Position numbers and translations under genes: made by a program. This document shows, piece by piece, positions 37,402 through 47,661 of a stretch of 64,000 nt of DNA; position 1 is the stretch's first letter, and each line of letters starts with the position of its first letter. Location of the stretch: assembly GCA_902786205.1 (NCBI GenBank), contig CADABQ010000001.1, forward strand, positions 49,193-113,192. The letters are read 5' to 3'. Source of the DNA: an uncultured Lachnospiraceae bacterium. GTDB taxonomy: Bacteria; Bacillota; Clostridia; Lachnospirales; Lachnospiraceae. The notes under the pieces were generated by a model that ran no database searches, was not told the DNA's origin, and saw only the letters and a list, made by a program, of their open reading frames with translations.

Positions 37402-38664
37402 GTGGATGGAAAGAAAAAATATAGGATAGTATTACTTTTGTTCTTACTTATTGATATTGTTTTGATTATGTTTTTCCTTTATATGAAATTGGAAAAACGG
37501 ATTCCCGATAAACTATATATGTACGAAGAACAAGAGGAAAAATTTGAATTTTCACTTCCGCTTGAAGCTAGTATGAAAAAAGGTACAACACAGGTGATAG
37601 CAAATCAAACCAAGCAGATAAAACAAAATATAATATTTAATTTTGGAGAGCCTTTTTCCTTGTATGCAAAGGAAAAAGGTTCTTATCACATAGGTTTAAA
37701 ATTGTTTGGGATTTTTCCAGTGCATAGTATTGCATTAAATGTAATAGAGGAGCAGGAATTATATCCGGGGGGACAAGTAGTTGGAATTAAGATTGATACC
37801 AATGGTTTACTTGTGCTTGGGACTGGAACAGTGGTTTCTAATAATGGTGAGTCAGAGGAACCGGCAAAAAATATTGTGCAGTCTGGTGATTATATAGAAA
37901 AAATCAATGGAAAAAAAGTCGAGAATAAAGAAGAGTTGGTTCAACAATTAGAACAACTTTCGAATGAAAAAGTGATTTTAGAATTGAAAAGAGGAGAGGA
38001 AATTGTAAAGGTTTTAATAAATGCAATTGAAACAGAGAGAAATCATTATAAACTTGGAATATGGGTCAGAGATGATACACAGGGAATTGGAACACTTACG
38101 TATACTACAAAAGATGGAGAATTTGGTGCTTTAGGGCATGGTATTAATGATGTGGATACAGGAACTTTGATGGAAATTAAAGATGGTTATTTATGTGAAG
38201 CTGGTATTTTTAAAATAAAAAAGGGACAAAAAGGGAATCCTGGGGAAATTACCGGATATTTAAAAAAGGGAGAGGAAAATCGTTTGGGAAAAATACAAAG
38301 TAATACAGCTTTTGGTATCAAAGGAAAATTGTTACCTGGGAAAAATTTTGAAAAAAAAGCATATCCCATTGCATTGAGACAACAGGTAAAAACAGGAAAA
38401 GCATATATACGGTGCCAACTTACAGATAAAGTAGAGGAATATGAAATTAAGATTAATAAAATCAATATCAACAATAAAAATAGAGATATGGTACTTCAGA
38501 TTACGGATGAAAGATTGTTGCAGCTTACGAATGGAATTGTGCAAGGAATGTCAGGTTCTCCTATTATACAAAAAGGAAAAATAGTGGGAGCTGTAACACA
38601 TGTTTTTGTAAATGAACCAGCAAAAGGTTATGGAGTTTTTGTTGAAAATATGATAGGACAATGA
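37402..38664 (+). CDS. spoIVB: SpoIVB serine peptidase (S55)
   Basis: SpoIVB is made in the forespore, is secreted into the intermembrane space, and triggers processing of pro-sigma-K. The 420 residues have an N-terminal membrane helix (about 8-26), a PDZ domain (about 125-215) and the S55 protease domain. The catalytic His lies in GALGHGIND (about 237) and the Ser in GMSGSPII (about 385), both intact. The start is a GTG at 37402 with GGGAGG upstream. In this genome two cell-wall genes separate spoIVB from spo0A, which are usually adjacent. Confidence 0.93.
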   Translation: MDGKKKYRIVLLLFLLIDIVLIMFFLYMKLEKRIPDKLYMYEEQEEKFEFSLPLEASMKKGTTQVIANQTKQIKQNIIFNFGEPFSLYAKEKGSYHIGLKLFGIFPVHSIALNVIEEQELYPGGQVVGIKIDTNGLLVLGTGTVVSNNGESEEPAKNIVQSGDYIEKINGKKVENKEELVQQLEQLSNEKVILELKRGEEIVKVLINAIETERNHYKLGIWVRDDTQGIGTLTYTTKDGEFGALGHGINDVDTGTLMEIKDGYLCEAGIFKIKKGQKGNPGEITGYLKKGEENRLGKIQSNTAFGIKGKLLPGKNFEKKAYPIALRQQVKTGKAYIRCQLTDKVEEYEIKINKININNKNRDMVLQITDERLLQLTNGIVQGMSGSPIIQKGKIVGAVTHVFVNEPAKGYGVFVENMIGQ

Positions 38665-38871
38665 AAATTGCATCCAGTTAGTGTTTTTTTGACATATAAA
38701 AGGATTAAGCTAGTTCTTGTGCGGAAAAAGACATTTGCAAAATATTCGAATACTCGAAAAAGGAAAAATTTTATGCTATACTTATAAAGAAATGATAGAC
38801 AAGAATAAACAAAATGTTATAAGGCAGTAGCATGAATGATGAAATACAATGATGGAAAAAGGAAGGTAACG

Positions 38872-40068
38872 ATGAAAAACAAGAGAAAAAAAGGGGTTTA
38901 TTGGAAAAAGTTTTTCTATTTAGTTGTGGTGAGTATTGCATGTACTGGAATAAGTGGGCATGCACTGCGGATAAATGGAGAAAAAATGACAACTATTTTA
39001 AAAACACAGAATTTTAAGGCAAAGGCAGAAACGGCTTCTAAAACAACAAAAGCTGTGTTAGGGCAACCAAAATGTATTACGGTCACAGCGGTAAAAAAGA
39101 AAATTGTAATTACATGGAAAGCACTGCAAAAGGTAGATGGATATGAAATATACGAAGCACAAGAGGATAGAAAGTACAAATCGATAGGCTCTACGACAAA
39201 AAGTAAGCTTGTTTTGTCAGGCAAAAATATAGAAAAAAGCTATTATTATTATGTACGGGCGTATGTCAAAAAAAATGGCAAAAAAGAATATGGAAAAAGA
39301 AGTAAGATTGTATCGGTGAAAATTCCTGCAACGGGAACTTCAACAATAAAGAATTTTTTAAGAACGGCAATGGCACCGGTAGGCTCTACTATGTATGTTT
39401 GGGGTGGTGGATGGAACAAGGCAGATACAGGCGCGGGGACCGATGCAAAACATCTTGGTATTTGTGCAGCATGGAGAAAATTTTCAGAAAATAAAACAGC
39501 AAATTATAATTATAAGAATTATAGATATCAGATACATAATGGATTGGATTGTTCTGGATTTGTTGGATGGAGTGTATACAATGTTTTACATACAAAGAAT
39601 GGAGAAAAGGGTTATGTTTATTCTTCTAAAAAACAGGCAAAACAATTTTCTAAAATGGAATTCGGGACGTATAAATCATCTTCCAAAGTCAAAAATTATA
39701 AGCCTGGCGATATTATGAGTTCTGATTGTAATTGTTGTGGACATGTATGGATTGTGATAGGTGCATGTAAAGATGGTAGTGTGGTGTTGTTACATTCCTC
39801 TCCGGCAGGAGTGCAAATTAGTGGAACCGTTACTCCAAATGGAAAGAAAAACAGTGAGGCATGTAAACTGGCAAAAACATATATGAAAAAATATTATGCT
39901 AGCTGGTATCGAAAATTTCCAAGAGTAGATAGAGGAAGTACCTATTTAAAACATTATGGGCAAATGCGTTGGAAAACCACTGGTAAAAATGTGATTTTGT
40001 CTGATCCGGAGGAATATAAAAATATGAGCGCCAAACAAATTTTAAAGGATTTGTTTGATACAAATTAA
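38872..40068 (+). CDS. Exported Fn3 - NlpC/P60-like cell-wall hydrolase
   Basis: A 398-residue exported protein. The signal helix is at about residues 10-28. A fibronectin type III-like module follows (about 63-145; VKKKIVITWKALQKVDGYEIY is split across it). The C-terminal half resembles NlpC/P60 or CHAP cysteine peptidases: NGLDCSGFVGWSVYN (about 222-236) with the nucleophile Cys, and CGHVWIVIG (about 294-302) with the His. Between them KPGDIM matches the usual strand. Such enzymes cleave peptidoglycan stem peptides. AAGGAAGG precedes the ATG at 38872; the ATG pair at 38836 is less likely. Confidence 0.75.
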   Translation: MKNKRKKGVYWKKFFYLVVVSIACTGISGHALRINGEKMTTILKTQNFKAKAETASKTTKAVLGQPKCITVTAVKKKIVITWKALQKVDGYEIYEAQEDRKYKSIGSTTKSKLVLSGKNIEKSYYYYVRAYVKKNGKKEYGKRSKIVSVKIPATGTSTIKNFLRTAMAPVGSTMYVWGGGWNKADTGAGTDAKHLGICAAWRKFSENKTANYNYKNYRYQIHNGLDCSGFVGWSVYNVLHTKNGEKGYVYSSKKQAKQFSKMEFGTYKSSSKVKNYKPGDIMSSDCNCCGHVWIVIGACKDGSVVLLHSSPAGVQISGTVTPNGKKNSEACKLAKTYMKKYYASWYRKFPRVDRGSTYLKHYGQMRWKTTGKNVILSDPEEYKNMSAKQILKDLFDTN

Positions 40069-40196
40069 CCGTGAGGAAGCCGCTGGTTTGGCAGCGAACT
40101 GTCATGACCTTGTACAGATTTTTTGAATGAAGAGAAAAATGGTTATGAATAATAAGGTGGAATAAGAAAGAGAGCTTTTATACAAGGATAGATAAA

Positions 40197-41222
40197 GTGG
40201 ATTATTTGAAAATCTTTGTAAATAGAATAGGTAGAAAACAGGAGAAGTATGAACAGATGGATAAAAAGCAGACAGGAATAGTATTAGGCGTTGTGTTGAT
40301 TGTGATTCTATTATTTTGCAAGCCCTTTGTTGAAAGATTTACACAACAAAAACATACGGATAGGATTACGAAAAGTATTATTTTAAAGGATAAAAAGCAG
40401 GCATTTATGATAAAAGAAGGAAAAACAAAACAATTAAAAATAAAACCGGAAGTGAAAGAAGGGGAGAAGATTACATGGGAAAGTGATAATGAAAAGGTGG
40501 CTTCTGTAGATGAAAAAGGGATGGTTATGGCAAATCAAACTGGAAGTTGTAATATAAGTTGTTATACACAGAAAAAATATAAGGATACCGTTCAAATTAT
40601 AGTGCTAGATAAAGAAACATTTATATATAAAAATGGATTTTCTATGCAAGTTATTTCTTCAGAAATGAAAAATAGGATAAGTGGAAAATCATACAAAAAA
40701 AATCCTAATATACAGTATTCGGACTTACGCTACTTGTCTATGGCATATTATAATTTTAATGGACAAGTAGAGATAGGAGAGATGATTGTAAATAAAGAAA
40801 TTGCAAAAGACGTTTTGAAAATATTTTATCAGTTATATAAAATGAAATATCCCATTGAAAAAATGAAATTAATTGATGAATATGAGGCGGATGATACAGC
40901 TTCTATGGAAGACAATAACACATCTTGTTTTAATTATCGTGAGGTGGCGGGAAGCGAGCATTTGTCAAAACATGCCTATGGCTGTGCAATTGATATAAAT
41001 CCACGTATCAATCCATACATAAACAATAAAGGACAATTGAGTCCAAAGAATGGGAAAAAATATAAAGTGCGTGACATCGGAAAATGCAAAGGTAAGTATA
41101 AAAAATATATGATACAAAAAAACGATGAAATTTATAAATTGTTTTTAAGACATGGCTTCACCTGGGGTGGTGATTGGTATACGATGAAAGATTATCAGCA
41201 TTTTCAAAAACCTGTGCAATAG
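40197..41222 (+). CDS. Membrane-anchored M15 (VanY-like) peptidase with Ig-like domain
   Basis: A 341-residue protein with one N-terminal membrane helix (about residues 25-42). A Big2-like module comes next (about 68-130; ITWESDNEKVASVDEKG). The C-terminal domain is of the M15 D-Ala-D-Ala carboxypeptidase or L-Ala-D-Glu peptidase type: LSKHAYGCAIDIN (about 259-271) has the SxHxxGxAxD zinc motif, and YQHFQ near the end supplies the last ligand. It probably trims peptidoglycan outside the membrane. The GTG at 40197 with AAGGA upstream is preferred; ATG at 40257 is an alternative. Confidence 0.75.
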   Translation: MDYLKIFVNRIGRKQEKYEQMDKKQTGIVLGVVLIVILLFCKPFVERFTQQKHTDRITKSIILKDKKQAFMIKEGKTKQLKIKPEVKEGEKITWESDNEKVASVDEKGMVMANQTGSCNISCYTQKKYKDTVQIIVLDKETFIYKNGFSMQVISSEMKNRISGKSYKKNPNIQYSDLRYLSMAYYNFNGQVEIGEMIVNKEIAKDVLKIFYQLYKMKYPIEKMKLIDEYEADDTASMEDNNTSCFNYREVAGSEHLSKHAYGCAIDINPRINPYINNKGQLSPKNGKKYKVRDIGKCKGKYKKYMIQKNDEIYKLFLRHGFTWGGDWYTMKDYQHFQKPVQ

Positions 41223-41254
41223 TAGTAAACTTGACAGGTTCCAGTGCTTTACTT

Positions 41255-41308
41255 TGTCGAAATATGCGATGATAAAAAGTTGAAAAAAGCCGAATAGGAA
41301 GATATAAT
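41255..41308 (+). promoter_or_regulatory. spo0A promoter with upstream 0A box
   Basis: TTGAAA (41280-41285), 17 bases, perfect TATAAT (41303-41308). A 0A box TGTCGAA lies at 41255-41261, about 20 bases upstream of the -35 box, a position from which phosphorylated Spo0A could act on its own gene. Confidence 0.65.
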
Positions 41309-41407
41309 GCAAAAGGGTGGAAAAATAAATATCATTTTGTTTATATGATAACGGCCAATTATGTAACAAAAAACAATGATTAGAAAATTATTAATGGAGG
41401 ATTTTTC

Positions 41408-42199
41408 ATGACAAGCATTAAAGTAGCTATAGTAGATGACAACGAAAGAATGACTGAAATCATAAAAGGCGTACTGAAAGATAATCCTGTAATACAAGTC
41501 GTAGGTTCTGCAACGGATGGTATGGCTGCGATTGAATTAATTGATCAAAAAAAACCGGATATTGTATTACTCGACTTGTTATTAACAAAATTGGACGGAC
41601 TGAGCGTTATTGAGCGTATAAAAGAAAAAGGAAGTCGTACTGCATTTATTGTAGTATCTTCTATCAGTCAGGAAAACATGATGGAAAGAGCTTTTGAGGT
41701 CGGGGCCGATTATTATATGTTGAAACCGTTTGATTATCAGGCTTTAATCGCTAGAATACAGCAGGTATATGCATCCTTGACTCATCAAGATTTGGATGAA
41801 ACAAGTGGAAGATTTTATGCCAACAATAAAAAAAGCAAAAAATATACATTAGAAACAGATGTTACAAATATTATTCACGAAATAGGAGTGCCAGCACATA
41901 TAAAAGGATATCAGTATTTACGAGATGCCATCATGATGTCTGTAAATGATTCTGAAATGCTTAATTCCATTACAAAGCAGTTGTATCCAACCATAGCAAA
42001 GCAGCATAAAACAACACCAAGCCGTGTGGAAAGAGCAATTAGGCATGCGATTGAGGTGGCATGGAGTCGAGGAAAGATGGATACAATTGATGAACTGTTT
42101 GGATACACGGTTAGTAATGGAAAAGGAAAACCAACAAATTCTGAATTTGTTGCATTAATTGCCGACAAAATCCGCTTGGAATACAAACTGAGAGTTTAA
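41408..42199 (+). CDS. spo0A: Sporulation master regulator Spo0A
   Basis: Spo0A is the response regulator that commits the cell to sporulation. The 263 residues comprise a receiver domain (1-125), with acidic pocket DDNE at 10-13, phosphorylation Asp in [12 protein letters not shown] (about 55) and the conserved Lys in MLKPFD (about 107), and a C-terminal DNA-binding domain (about 145-263). The recognition helix region [19 protein letters not shown] matches Spo0A closely. GGAGG precedes the ATG. Confidence 0.97.
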   Translation: MTSIKVAIVDDNERMTEIIKGVLKDNPVIQVVGSATDGMAAIELIDQKKPDIVLLDLLLTKLDGLSVIERIKEKGSRTAFIVVSSISQENMMERAFEVGADYYMLKPFDYQALIARIQQVYASLTHQDLDETSGRFYANNKKSKKYTLETDVTNIIHEIGVPAHIKGYQYLRDAIMMSVNDSEMLNSITKQLYPTIAKQHKTTPSRVERAIRHAIEVAWSRGKMDTIDELFGYTVSNGKGKPTNSEFVALIADKIRLEYKLRV

Positions 42200-42329
42200 A
42201 CACAGAATATTTTATGGCGAACATTACAGCAATTGGTAAGAAGAATAGTGTAATTGAAAATAAGCACTTTATTTGAAGAGGGAAATACGTTATAATAAAA
42301 CGGAGTAAAAGTACGGAGGAGGAAGACGT

Positions 42330-43775
42330 ATGAAGAATGTTTTATTTGTTGCATCGGAAGCGTACCCTTTTATTAAAACCGGGGGGTTAGCGGATGTTGT
42401 AGGTTCGTTGCCAAAATATTTTAATAAAGAAGAATTTGATGTCAGAGTAATGATTCCAAATTATACAGCAATTCCGGTAGAGTATAAAAATAAAATGCAG
42501 TATAAAACACATTTTTATATGAAATTGGCATGGAGAAGCCAGTATGTTGGAATATTGGAGATGGAATACGAAGGTATCAAATATTACTTTATCGATAATG
42601 AATTTTATTTTAGTGGATTTCAGCCATATAACCGAATTTACGAAGATATGGAAAAATTTGCATTTTTCTCAAGAGCAGCTCTTTCTGCGTTGCCATTGTT
42701 AGATTTTAGACCGGATATTATACATTGCCATGATTGGCAGACCGGCTTGATACCTGTTTACATAAAAGATACATTTAATGGTGGTGACTTTTTCCGAGGA
42801 ATTAAAATGATTATGACAATTCATAATTTGAAATTTCAAGGTGTATGGGACTTAAAAGCAGTAAAAGATATGACAGGATTAAATTCTTACTATTTTACAT
42901 CGGATAAATTGGAGGCTTATGGAGATGCTAATTATTTGAAGGGCGGATTAGTATATGCCGATGCGATTACGACAGTAAGTGAAACCTATGCACAGGAAAT
43001 AAAGATGCCATTTTATGGAGAAGGGTTAGATGGATTGATTCGTGCACGTGAAAAAGACTTGACAGGTATATTAAATGGGATAGATTATGACGTTTATAAT
43101 CCAGAAACAGATCCTTGTATTTATCGGAATTACACAAAGAAAAATTTCCGAAAGGAAAAGATTAAAAATAAAAGGGCATTTCAGGAAGAACTTGGATTGG
43201 TGAAAGATGACAAGAAATTTATGATTGGAATCTGTAGCCGTTTGACGGATCAAAAGGGATTGGATTTAGTAGATTATGTGATTGAAGAAATATGCGATGA
43301 AGATACCCAGTTAGTAGTAATTGGAACAGGAGAAGGAAAATATGAACATTTATTCCGCCATTATGCATGGAAATATCCAGACAGGGTGTCTGCAAATATT
43401 TATTATGCAAATGATATGTCTCATAAACTTTATGCTTCCTGTGATGCGTTTTTGATGCCATCTTTATTCGAACCATGTGGTTTGAGCCAACTTATGAGTC
43501 TACGTTATGGTACGGTTCCAATTGTACGTGAGACAGGTGGACTGAAAGATACGGTTATTCCATACAATGAGTATGAAAGTACAGGAACTGGTTTTTCTTT
43601 TGCTAACTATAATGCACACGAAATGCTTCATACAATTCGTTACGCAAAGCATATATACCAAAATAAAAAACGGGAATGGAATAAAATGATTGATCGTTGT
43701 ATGGATGCAGATTTTTCGTGGGAATCATCTGCACGAAAATACGAAGAATTGTATCGCAATTTGCTAGAACAATAG
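42330..43775 (+). CDS. glgA: Glycogen synthase
   Basis: GlgA transfers glucose from ADP-glucose to glycogen. The 481-residue GT5 enzyme starts with the KTGGLADVVGSLPK motif (about residues 16-29) that binds ADP-glucose; the C-terminal GT-B half carries SRLTDQKGLDL and the FEPCGLSQL nucleotide-sugar motif (about 376). GGAGGA precedes the ATG. The other glg genes are not in this window. It lies alone between spo0A and gap. Confidence 0.94.
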   Translation: MKNVLFVASEAYPFIKTGGLADVVGSLPKYFNKEEFDVRVMIPNYTAIPVEYKNKMQYKTHFYMKLAWRSQYVGILEMEYEGIKYYFIDNEFYFSGFQPYNRIYEDMEKFAFFSRAALSALPLLDFRPDIIHCHDWQTGLIPVYIKDTFNGGDFFRGIKMIMTIHNLKFQGVWDLKAVKDMTGLNSYYFTSDKLEAYGDANYLKGGLVYADAITTVSETYAQEIKMPFYGEGLDGLIRAREKDLTGILNGIDYDVYNPETDPCIYRNYTKKNFRKEKIKNKRAFQEELGLVKDDKKFMIGICSRLTDQKGLDLVDYVIEEICDEDTQLVVIGTGEGKYEHLFRHYAWKYPDRVSANIYYANDMSHKLYASCDAFLMPSLFEPCGLSQLMSLRYGTVPIVRETGGLKDTVIPYNEYESTGTGFSFANYNAHEMLHTIRYAKHIYQNKKREWNKMIDRCMDADFSWESSARKYEELYRNLLEQ

Positions 43776-43913
43776 AAAAAGTGTGTAAGTGTGACTAGAT
43801 AGAGCGCTAAAAAATGCATGTTGTATTATTTTTGTCTAAGTTGCACAAAAAAATACAAAAAAAGTCTCATTTTCAAAAAAAAGGTTGGAAATGAAAAAAA
43901 AAGAAAACAATAC

Positions 43914-43942
43914 TTGCATTTTACAAGCAAATTGTATAAAAT
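43914..43942 (+). promoter_or_regulatory. Promoter of gap
   Basis: TTGCAT (43914-43919), 17 bases, TAAAAT (43937-43942), in the 284-base gap before gap. It leaves a leader of about 110 bases that contains a palindrome (43993-44010). Confidence 0.5.
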
Positions 43943-43986
43943 AATAAGCGAGGTTTGTGAGAACAAACAAATTTGTGAATTACTGT

Positions 43987-44026
43987 TCGCACTGTTTTGC
44001 ATGCAAAACATGGACAGACAGTATAC
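43987..44026. promoter_or_regulatory. Long palindrome in the gap leader
   Basis: The core TGTTTTGCATGCAAAACA (43993-44010) is a perfect 18-bp palindrome. Outside it, TACTGT on the left mirrors ACAGTA on the right. It lies downstream of the predicted transcription start and about 50 bases before the gap ATG. It may be an operator or form an RNA hairpin; the regulator is unknown. Confidence 0.5.
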
Positions 44027-44059
44027 ATTAAAAATTATAATTTTTAGGAGGAACAAAAC

Positions 44060-45076
44060 ATGGCAGTAAAAGTAGCAATTAATGGTTTTGGACGTATTGG
44101 ACGTCTTGCATTCAGACAGATGTTCGGTGCAGAAGGATATGAAGTAGTAGCAATCAACGATTTAACAAGCCCTAAGATGTTAGCACACTTATTAAAGTAT
44201 GATTCATCACAGGGTAAATATGAAAAGGCTGATACAGTAAAGGCTGGAGAAGATTCAATCACAGTTGATGGAAAAGAAATCAAGATCTACGCTGAAGCTG
44301 ATGCTAGCAAGTGCCCATGGGGTGCATTAAACGTTGACGTTGTATTAGAGTGTACAGGTTTCTACACATCTAAGGAAAAAGCTTCTGCACATATTAAGGC
44401 AGGTGCTCGTAAAGTTGTTATTTCTGCACCAGCAGGAAATGACCTTCCTACAATCGTTTACAATGTAAACCATAACACATTAAAGGCTGACGATACAGTA
44501 ATTTCAGCAGCATCTTGTACAACAAACTGCTTAGCTCCTATGGCTGATGCATTAAATAAGTATGCAGCAATCCAGTCTGGTATCATGTGCACAATTCATG
44601 CTTACACAGGTGATCAGATGACTCTTGATGGTCCTCAGAGAAAGGGTGACTTAAGAAGATCTCGTGCAGCTGCAGTAAATATTGTTCCTAACTCAACAGG
44701 TGCAGCTAAGGCTATTGGATTAGTTATTCCAGAGTTAAACGGAAAGTTAATCGGATCTGCTCAGCGTGTTCCAACTCCAACAGGTTCTACAACAATCTTA
44801 ACAGCTGTTGTTAAGGGTACAGACGTTACTGTTGAAGGTATCAACGCAGCTATGAAGGCAGCTTCAAACGAATCATTTGGATACAACGAAGATGAAATCG
44901 TTTCTTCTGATATCGTAGGAATGAGATTTGGTTCATTATTCGACTCTACACAGACAATGGTTTCTAAGGTAGCTGACGATTTATATGAAGTACAGGTTGT
45001 TTCTTGGTATGATAACGAAAACTCATACACAAGCCAGATGGTTAGAACAATCAAATACTTCTCAGAATTAGCATAA
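44060..45076 (+). CDS. gap: Glyceraldehyde-3-phosphate dehydrogenase
   Basis: GAPDH oxidises and phosphorylates glyceraldehyde 3-phosphate with NAD+ in glycolysis. The 338 residues show the NAD-binding NGFGRIGR (about 7-14), the catalytic Cys in SCTTNCLAP (about 154-162) and the C-terminal [12 protein letters not shown]. Codon use is narrower than in neighbours, with many TTA, ATC, AAG and GCT codons, as expected of a highly expressed gene. A strong AGGAGG precedes the ATG. It has its own terminator, so pgk is probably transcribed from a separate start or by read-through. Confidence 0.97.
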   Translation: MAVKVAINGFGRIGRLAFRQMFGAEGYEVVAINDLTSPKMLAHLLKYDSSQGKYEKADTVKAGEDSITVDGKEIKIYAEADASKCPWGALNVDVVLECTGFYTSKEKASAHIKAGARKVVISAPAGNDLPTIVYNVNHNTLKADDTVISAASCTTNCLAPMADALNKYAAIQSGIMCTIHAYTGDQMTLDGPQRKGDLRRSRAAAVNIVPNSTGAAKAIGLVIPELNGKLIGSAQRVPTPTGSTTILTAVVKGTDVTVEGINAAMKAASNESFGYNEDEIVSSDIVGMRFGSLFDSTQTMVSKVADDLYEVQVVSWYDNENSYTSQMVRTIKYFSELA

Positions 45077-45116
45077 TTCAAGAAGAATAGTGTTAAGCAC
45101 TTTTATAGACCTAAAA

Positions 45117-45146
45117 AAGGTCCGGTCTTTTGGACCGGGCCTTTTT
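45117..45146 (+). terminator. Terminator after gap
   Basis: A GC-rich 11-bp stem (AAGGTCCGGTC with GACCGGGCCTT) with a 5-base loop and five T residues. Confidence 0.9.
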
Positions 45147-45246
45147 GCTTTGCAAAAAGTTTTGGAATAAGAAAAAAGAACAAAAAGAAGTTTTTTTAAT
45201 TTCAATTGTTCTTTCGATAAAAATGAATTCAGAAAGGAAAATGAAA

Positions 45247-46443
45247 ATGTTAAATAAGAAATCAGTAGATGATATTAACGTAAAAGGTAAAAAAGTTTTA
45301 GTACGTTGTGATTTTAATGTACCATTACAGGATGGAAAAATTACAGATGAAAACCGTTTGGTTGCTGCATTGCCTACAATCAAAAAGTTGATTGCTGACG
45401 GAGGAAAGGTTATTCTTTGCTCACATTTAGGTAAGCCAAAGGGAGAGCCAAAGCCAGAATTATCTTTAGCTCCAGTTGCTGTTCGTTTATCAGAATTATT
45501 AGGACAGGAAGTAAAATTTGCAGCAGATGCAACTGTTGTTGGTGAAAATGCAAAGGCAGCAGTAGCAGCTATGAACGATGGTGATGTTGTATTATTAGAG
45601 AACACTCGTTATAGAGCAGAAGAAACAAAGAACGGAGAAGAATTCTCAAAAGAATTAGCTTCTTTATGTGACGTATTTGTAAATGATGCATTTGGTACAG
45701 CTCATAGAGCACATTGTTCAAATGTTGGTGTTACAAAGTTTGTTGATACAGCAGTAGTTGGATATTTAATGCAGAAGGAAATTGATTTCTTAGGAAATGC
45801 TGTAAACAATCCAGAAAGACCATTCGTAGCAATTTTAGGTGGATCTAAGGTTTCTTCTAAGATTTCTGTTATTAATAATCTTCTTGACAAAGTAGATACT
45901 TTGATTATTGGTGGTGGTATGGCATTTACATTCCTTTCAGCAAAGGGATATGCAATCGGTGATTCTTTATTTGAAGCTGATTATGTAGATTACGCAAAGG
46001 AAATGATGGCTAAGGCTGAAGCAAATGGTAAGAAGTTATTAATTCCTGTAGACACAATGGCAGCAGATAAGTTTGATAACAATGCAAATACAAAGGTTGT
46101 TACAGATAAAGAAGGATTAGAAGCAGGATGGTTAGGATTAGATATCGGACCTAAGACTGCTGAGTTATATGCAGATGCTGTAAAGGGTGCTAAGACAGTA
46201 GTATGGAACGGACCAATGGGATGCTTCGAAATGTCTAATTTTGCAGCTGGTACTATTGCAGTTGCTAAGGCAATGGCTGAAATTGATGCTACTACAATCA
46301 TTGGTGGTGGAGATTCAGCAGCGGCAGCAAATCAGTTAGGATTTGCAGATAAGATGACACACATTTCTACAGGTGGTGGAGCTTCTCTTGAATTCTTAGA
46401 GGGTAAAGATCTTCCAGGTGTAGTTGCTGCAAATGATAAGTAA
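45247..46443 (+). CDS. pgk: Phosphoglycerate kinase
   Basis: Pgk makes ATP from 1,3-bisphosphoglycerate. The 398 residues have the usual length and the signatures [15 protein letters not shown] (about 15-29), the substrate Arg/His loop [14 protein letters not shown], and the nucleotide-binding [13 protein letters not shown] near the C-terminus. The ATG at 45247 is used because GAAAGG lies 9 bases upstream; ATG at 45241 is too close to it, and the long in-frame extension to 45130 runs through the gap terminator. Confidence 0.96.
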   Translation: MLNKKSVDDINVKGKKVLVRCDFNVPLQDGKITDENRLVAALPTIKKLIADGGKVILCSHLGKPKGEPKPELSLAPVAVRLSELLGQEVKFAADATVVGENAKAAVAAMNDGDVVLLENTRYRAEETKNGEEFSKELASLCDVFVNDAFGTAHRAHCSNVGVTKFVDTAVVGYLMQKEIDFLGNAVNNPERPFVAILGGSKVSSKISVINNLLDKVDTLIIGGGMAFTFLSAKGYAIGDSLFEADYVDYAKEMMAKAEANGKKLLIPVDTMAADKFDNNANTKVVTDKEGLEAGWLGLDIGPKTAELYADAVKGAKTVVWNGPMGCFEMSNFAAGTIAVAKAMAEIDATTIIGGGDSAAAANQLGFADKMTHISTGGGASLEFLEGKDLPGVVAANDK

Positions 46444-46612
46444 TTTATTGTAAAATTTAGGTAGATAATGATGTTGAGATAATGATCTCAGATAAATAGG
46501 GGATTGCAGATGTTTTACCACGTTGTTTCGGATATACAGATGGTATAGAAAAGATTTAAGTGGCAGGATTTGCAATCCACCTGCTAAATAAAAATAAAGT
46601 GAGGATATTATT

Positions 46613-47359
46613 ATGCGTAAGAAAATTATTGCTGGTAACTGGAAAATGAATAAAACTCCAAGTGAGGCAGTTGCATTAGTAAATGAATTAAAACCTTTAG
46701 TTGCAAATGATGATGTAGATGTAGTATTCTGCGTTCCTGCAATTGACATTATTCCTGCTATGGAAGCTGCAAAGGGAAGCAACATCAACATTGGTGCTGA
46801 AAATATGTACTTTGAAGAAAGTGGTGCATACACAGGTGAAATTTCACCAGCTATGTTAGTGGATGCAGGTGTTAAATATGTTGTTCTTGGACATTCTGAA
46901 AGAAGAGAATACTTTGCTGAAACAGACGAAACTGTAAATAAGAAAGTATTAAAGGCATTTGAACATGGAATTACACCAATTATCTGTTGTGGAGAGTCTT
47001 TGGCTCAGAGAAAACAGGGTGTTTACATTGACTGGATTCGTATGCAGATTAAAATTGCATTCCAGAATGTAACAGCAGATCAGGCTAAGAAGGCTGTAAT
47101 CGCATATGAGCCAATCTGGGCAATCGGTACTGGAGAGACAGCTACTTCTGATCAGGCTGAAGAAGTGTGTGCTGCTATTCGTGCTTGCATCGCTGAAGTT
47201 TATGATGATGCAACAGCAGCAGAAATCCGTATTCAGTATGGTGGTTCTGTAAATGCTAAGACAGCAGCAGACTTATTTGCTAAGCCAAACATTGACGGTG
47301 GTCTTGTAGGTGGAGCTTCTTTGAAAGCTGAATTTGGTCAGATCGTAAACTACAAGTAA
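46613..47359 (+). CDS. tpiA: Triosephosphate isomerase
   Basis: TpiA interconverts dihydroxyacetone phosphate and glyceraldehyde 3-phosphate. The 248 residues carry the N-terminal AGNWKMNK (about 6-13), the catalytic His in GHSERR (about 93-98), the Glu in [11 protein letters not shown] (about 164-174) and the phosphate loop YGGSV near 210. GTGAGGATATT precedes the ATG. It lies 169 bases after pgk. Confidence 0.97.
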   Translation: MRKKIIAGNWKMNKTPSEAVALVNELKPLVANDDVDVVFCVPAIDIIPAMEAAKGSNINIGAENMYFEESGAYTGEISPAMLVDAGVKYVVLGHSERREYFAETDETVNKKVLKAFEHGITPIICCGESLAQRKQGVYIDWIRMQIKIAFQNVTADQAKKAVIAYEPIWAIGTGETATSDQAEEVCAAIRACIAEVYDDATAAEIRIQYGGSVNAKTAADLFAKPNIDGGLVGGASLKAEFGQIVNYK

Positions 47360-47401
47360 TTTTTGAATTTAGCATAAAATTATTTTGTCGATAAAGACTT
47401 T

Positions 47402-47444
47402 GGGCTATTTGAACGGTTATTATTACCGATCAGATAGCCCTTTT
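47402..47444 (+). terminator. Terminator after tpiA
   Basis: A 16-bp stem (GGGCTATTTGAACGGT with ACCGATCAGATAGCCC, two mismatches) and a short T run. It closes the pgk-tpiA unit. Confidence 0.85.
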
Positions 47445-47487
47445 GCTTTGTGGCGTGTATCTGGTATAAACTTTTATATAGAAAAAC

Positions 47488-47516
47488 TTGAAAAACGTTT
47501 TGATATTTATTATAAT
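47488..47516 (+). promoter_or_regulatory. Promoter of gpmI
   Basis: TTGAAA (47488-47493), exactly 17 bases, perfect TATAAT (47511-47516). The 145-base leader to the gpmI ATG shows no other clear structure. Confidence 0.75.
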
Positions 47517-47661
47517 AGTGGTGTTTTAGTGGTATCATAAAAAGGAATAAATAGATACAGATAAAGTAATGTGAATGGTTACAAATTTATAGTTCTAATT
47601 ATTCAGAGGATAGATCTGATTAGTTACTACAATTAAAATAAAATGCAAAGGAGCTTTTAGT

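Noticed and set aside
43818..44069. ORFs on both strands before gap
   Set aside because: Low-complexity Lys/Phe-rich translations in a promoter region, overlapping the gap start, without binding sites.
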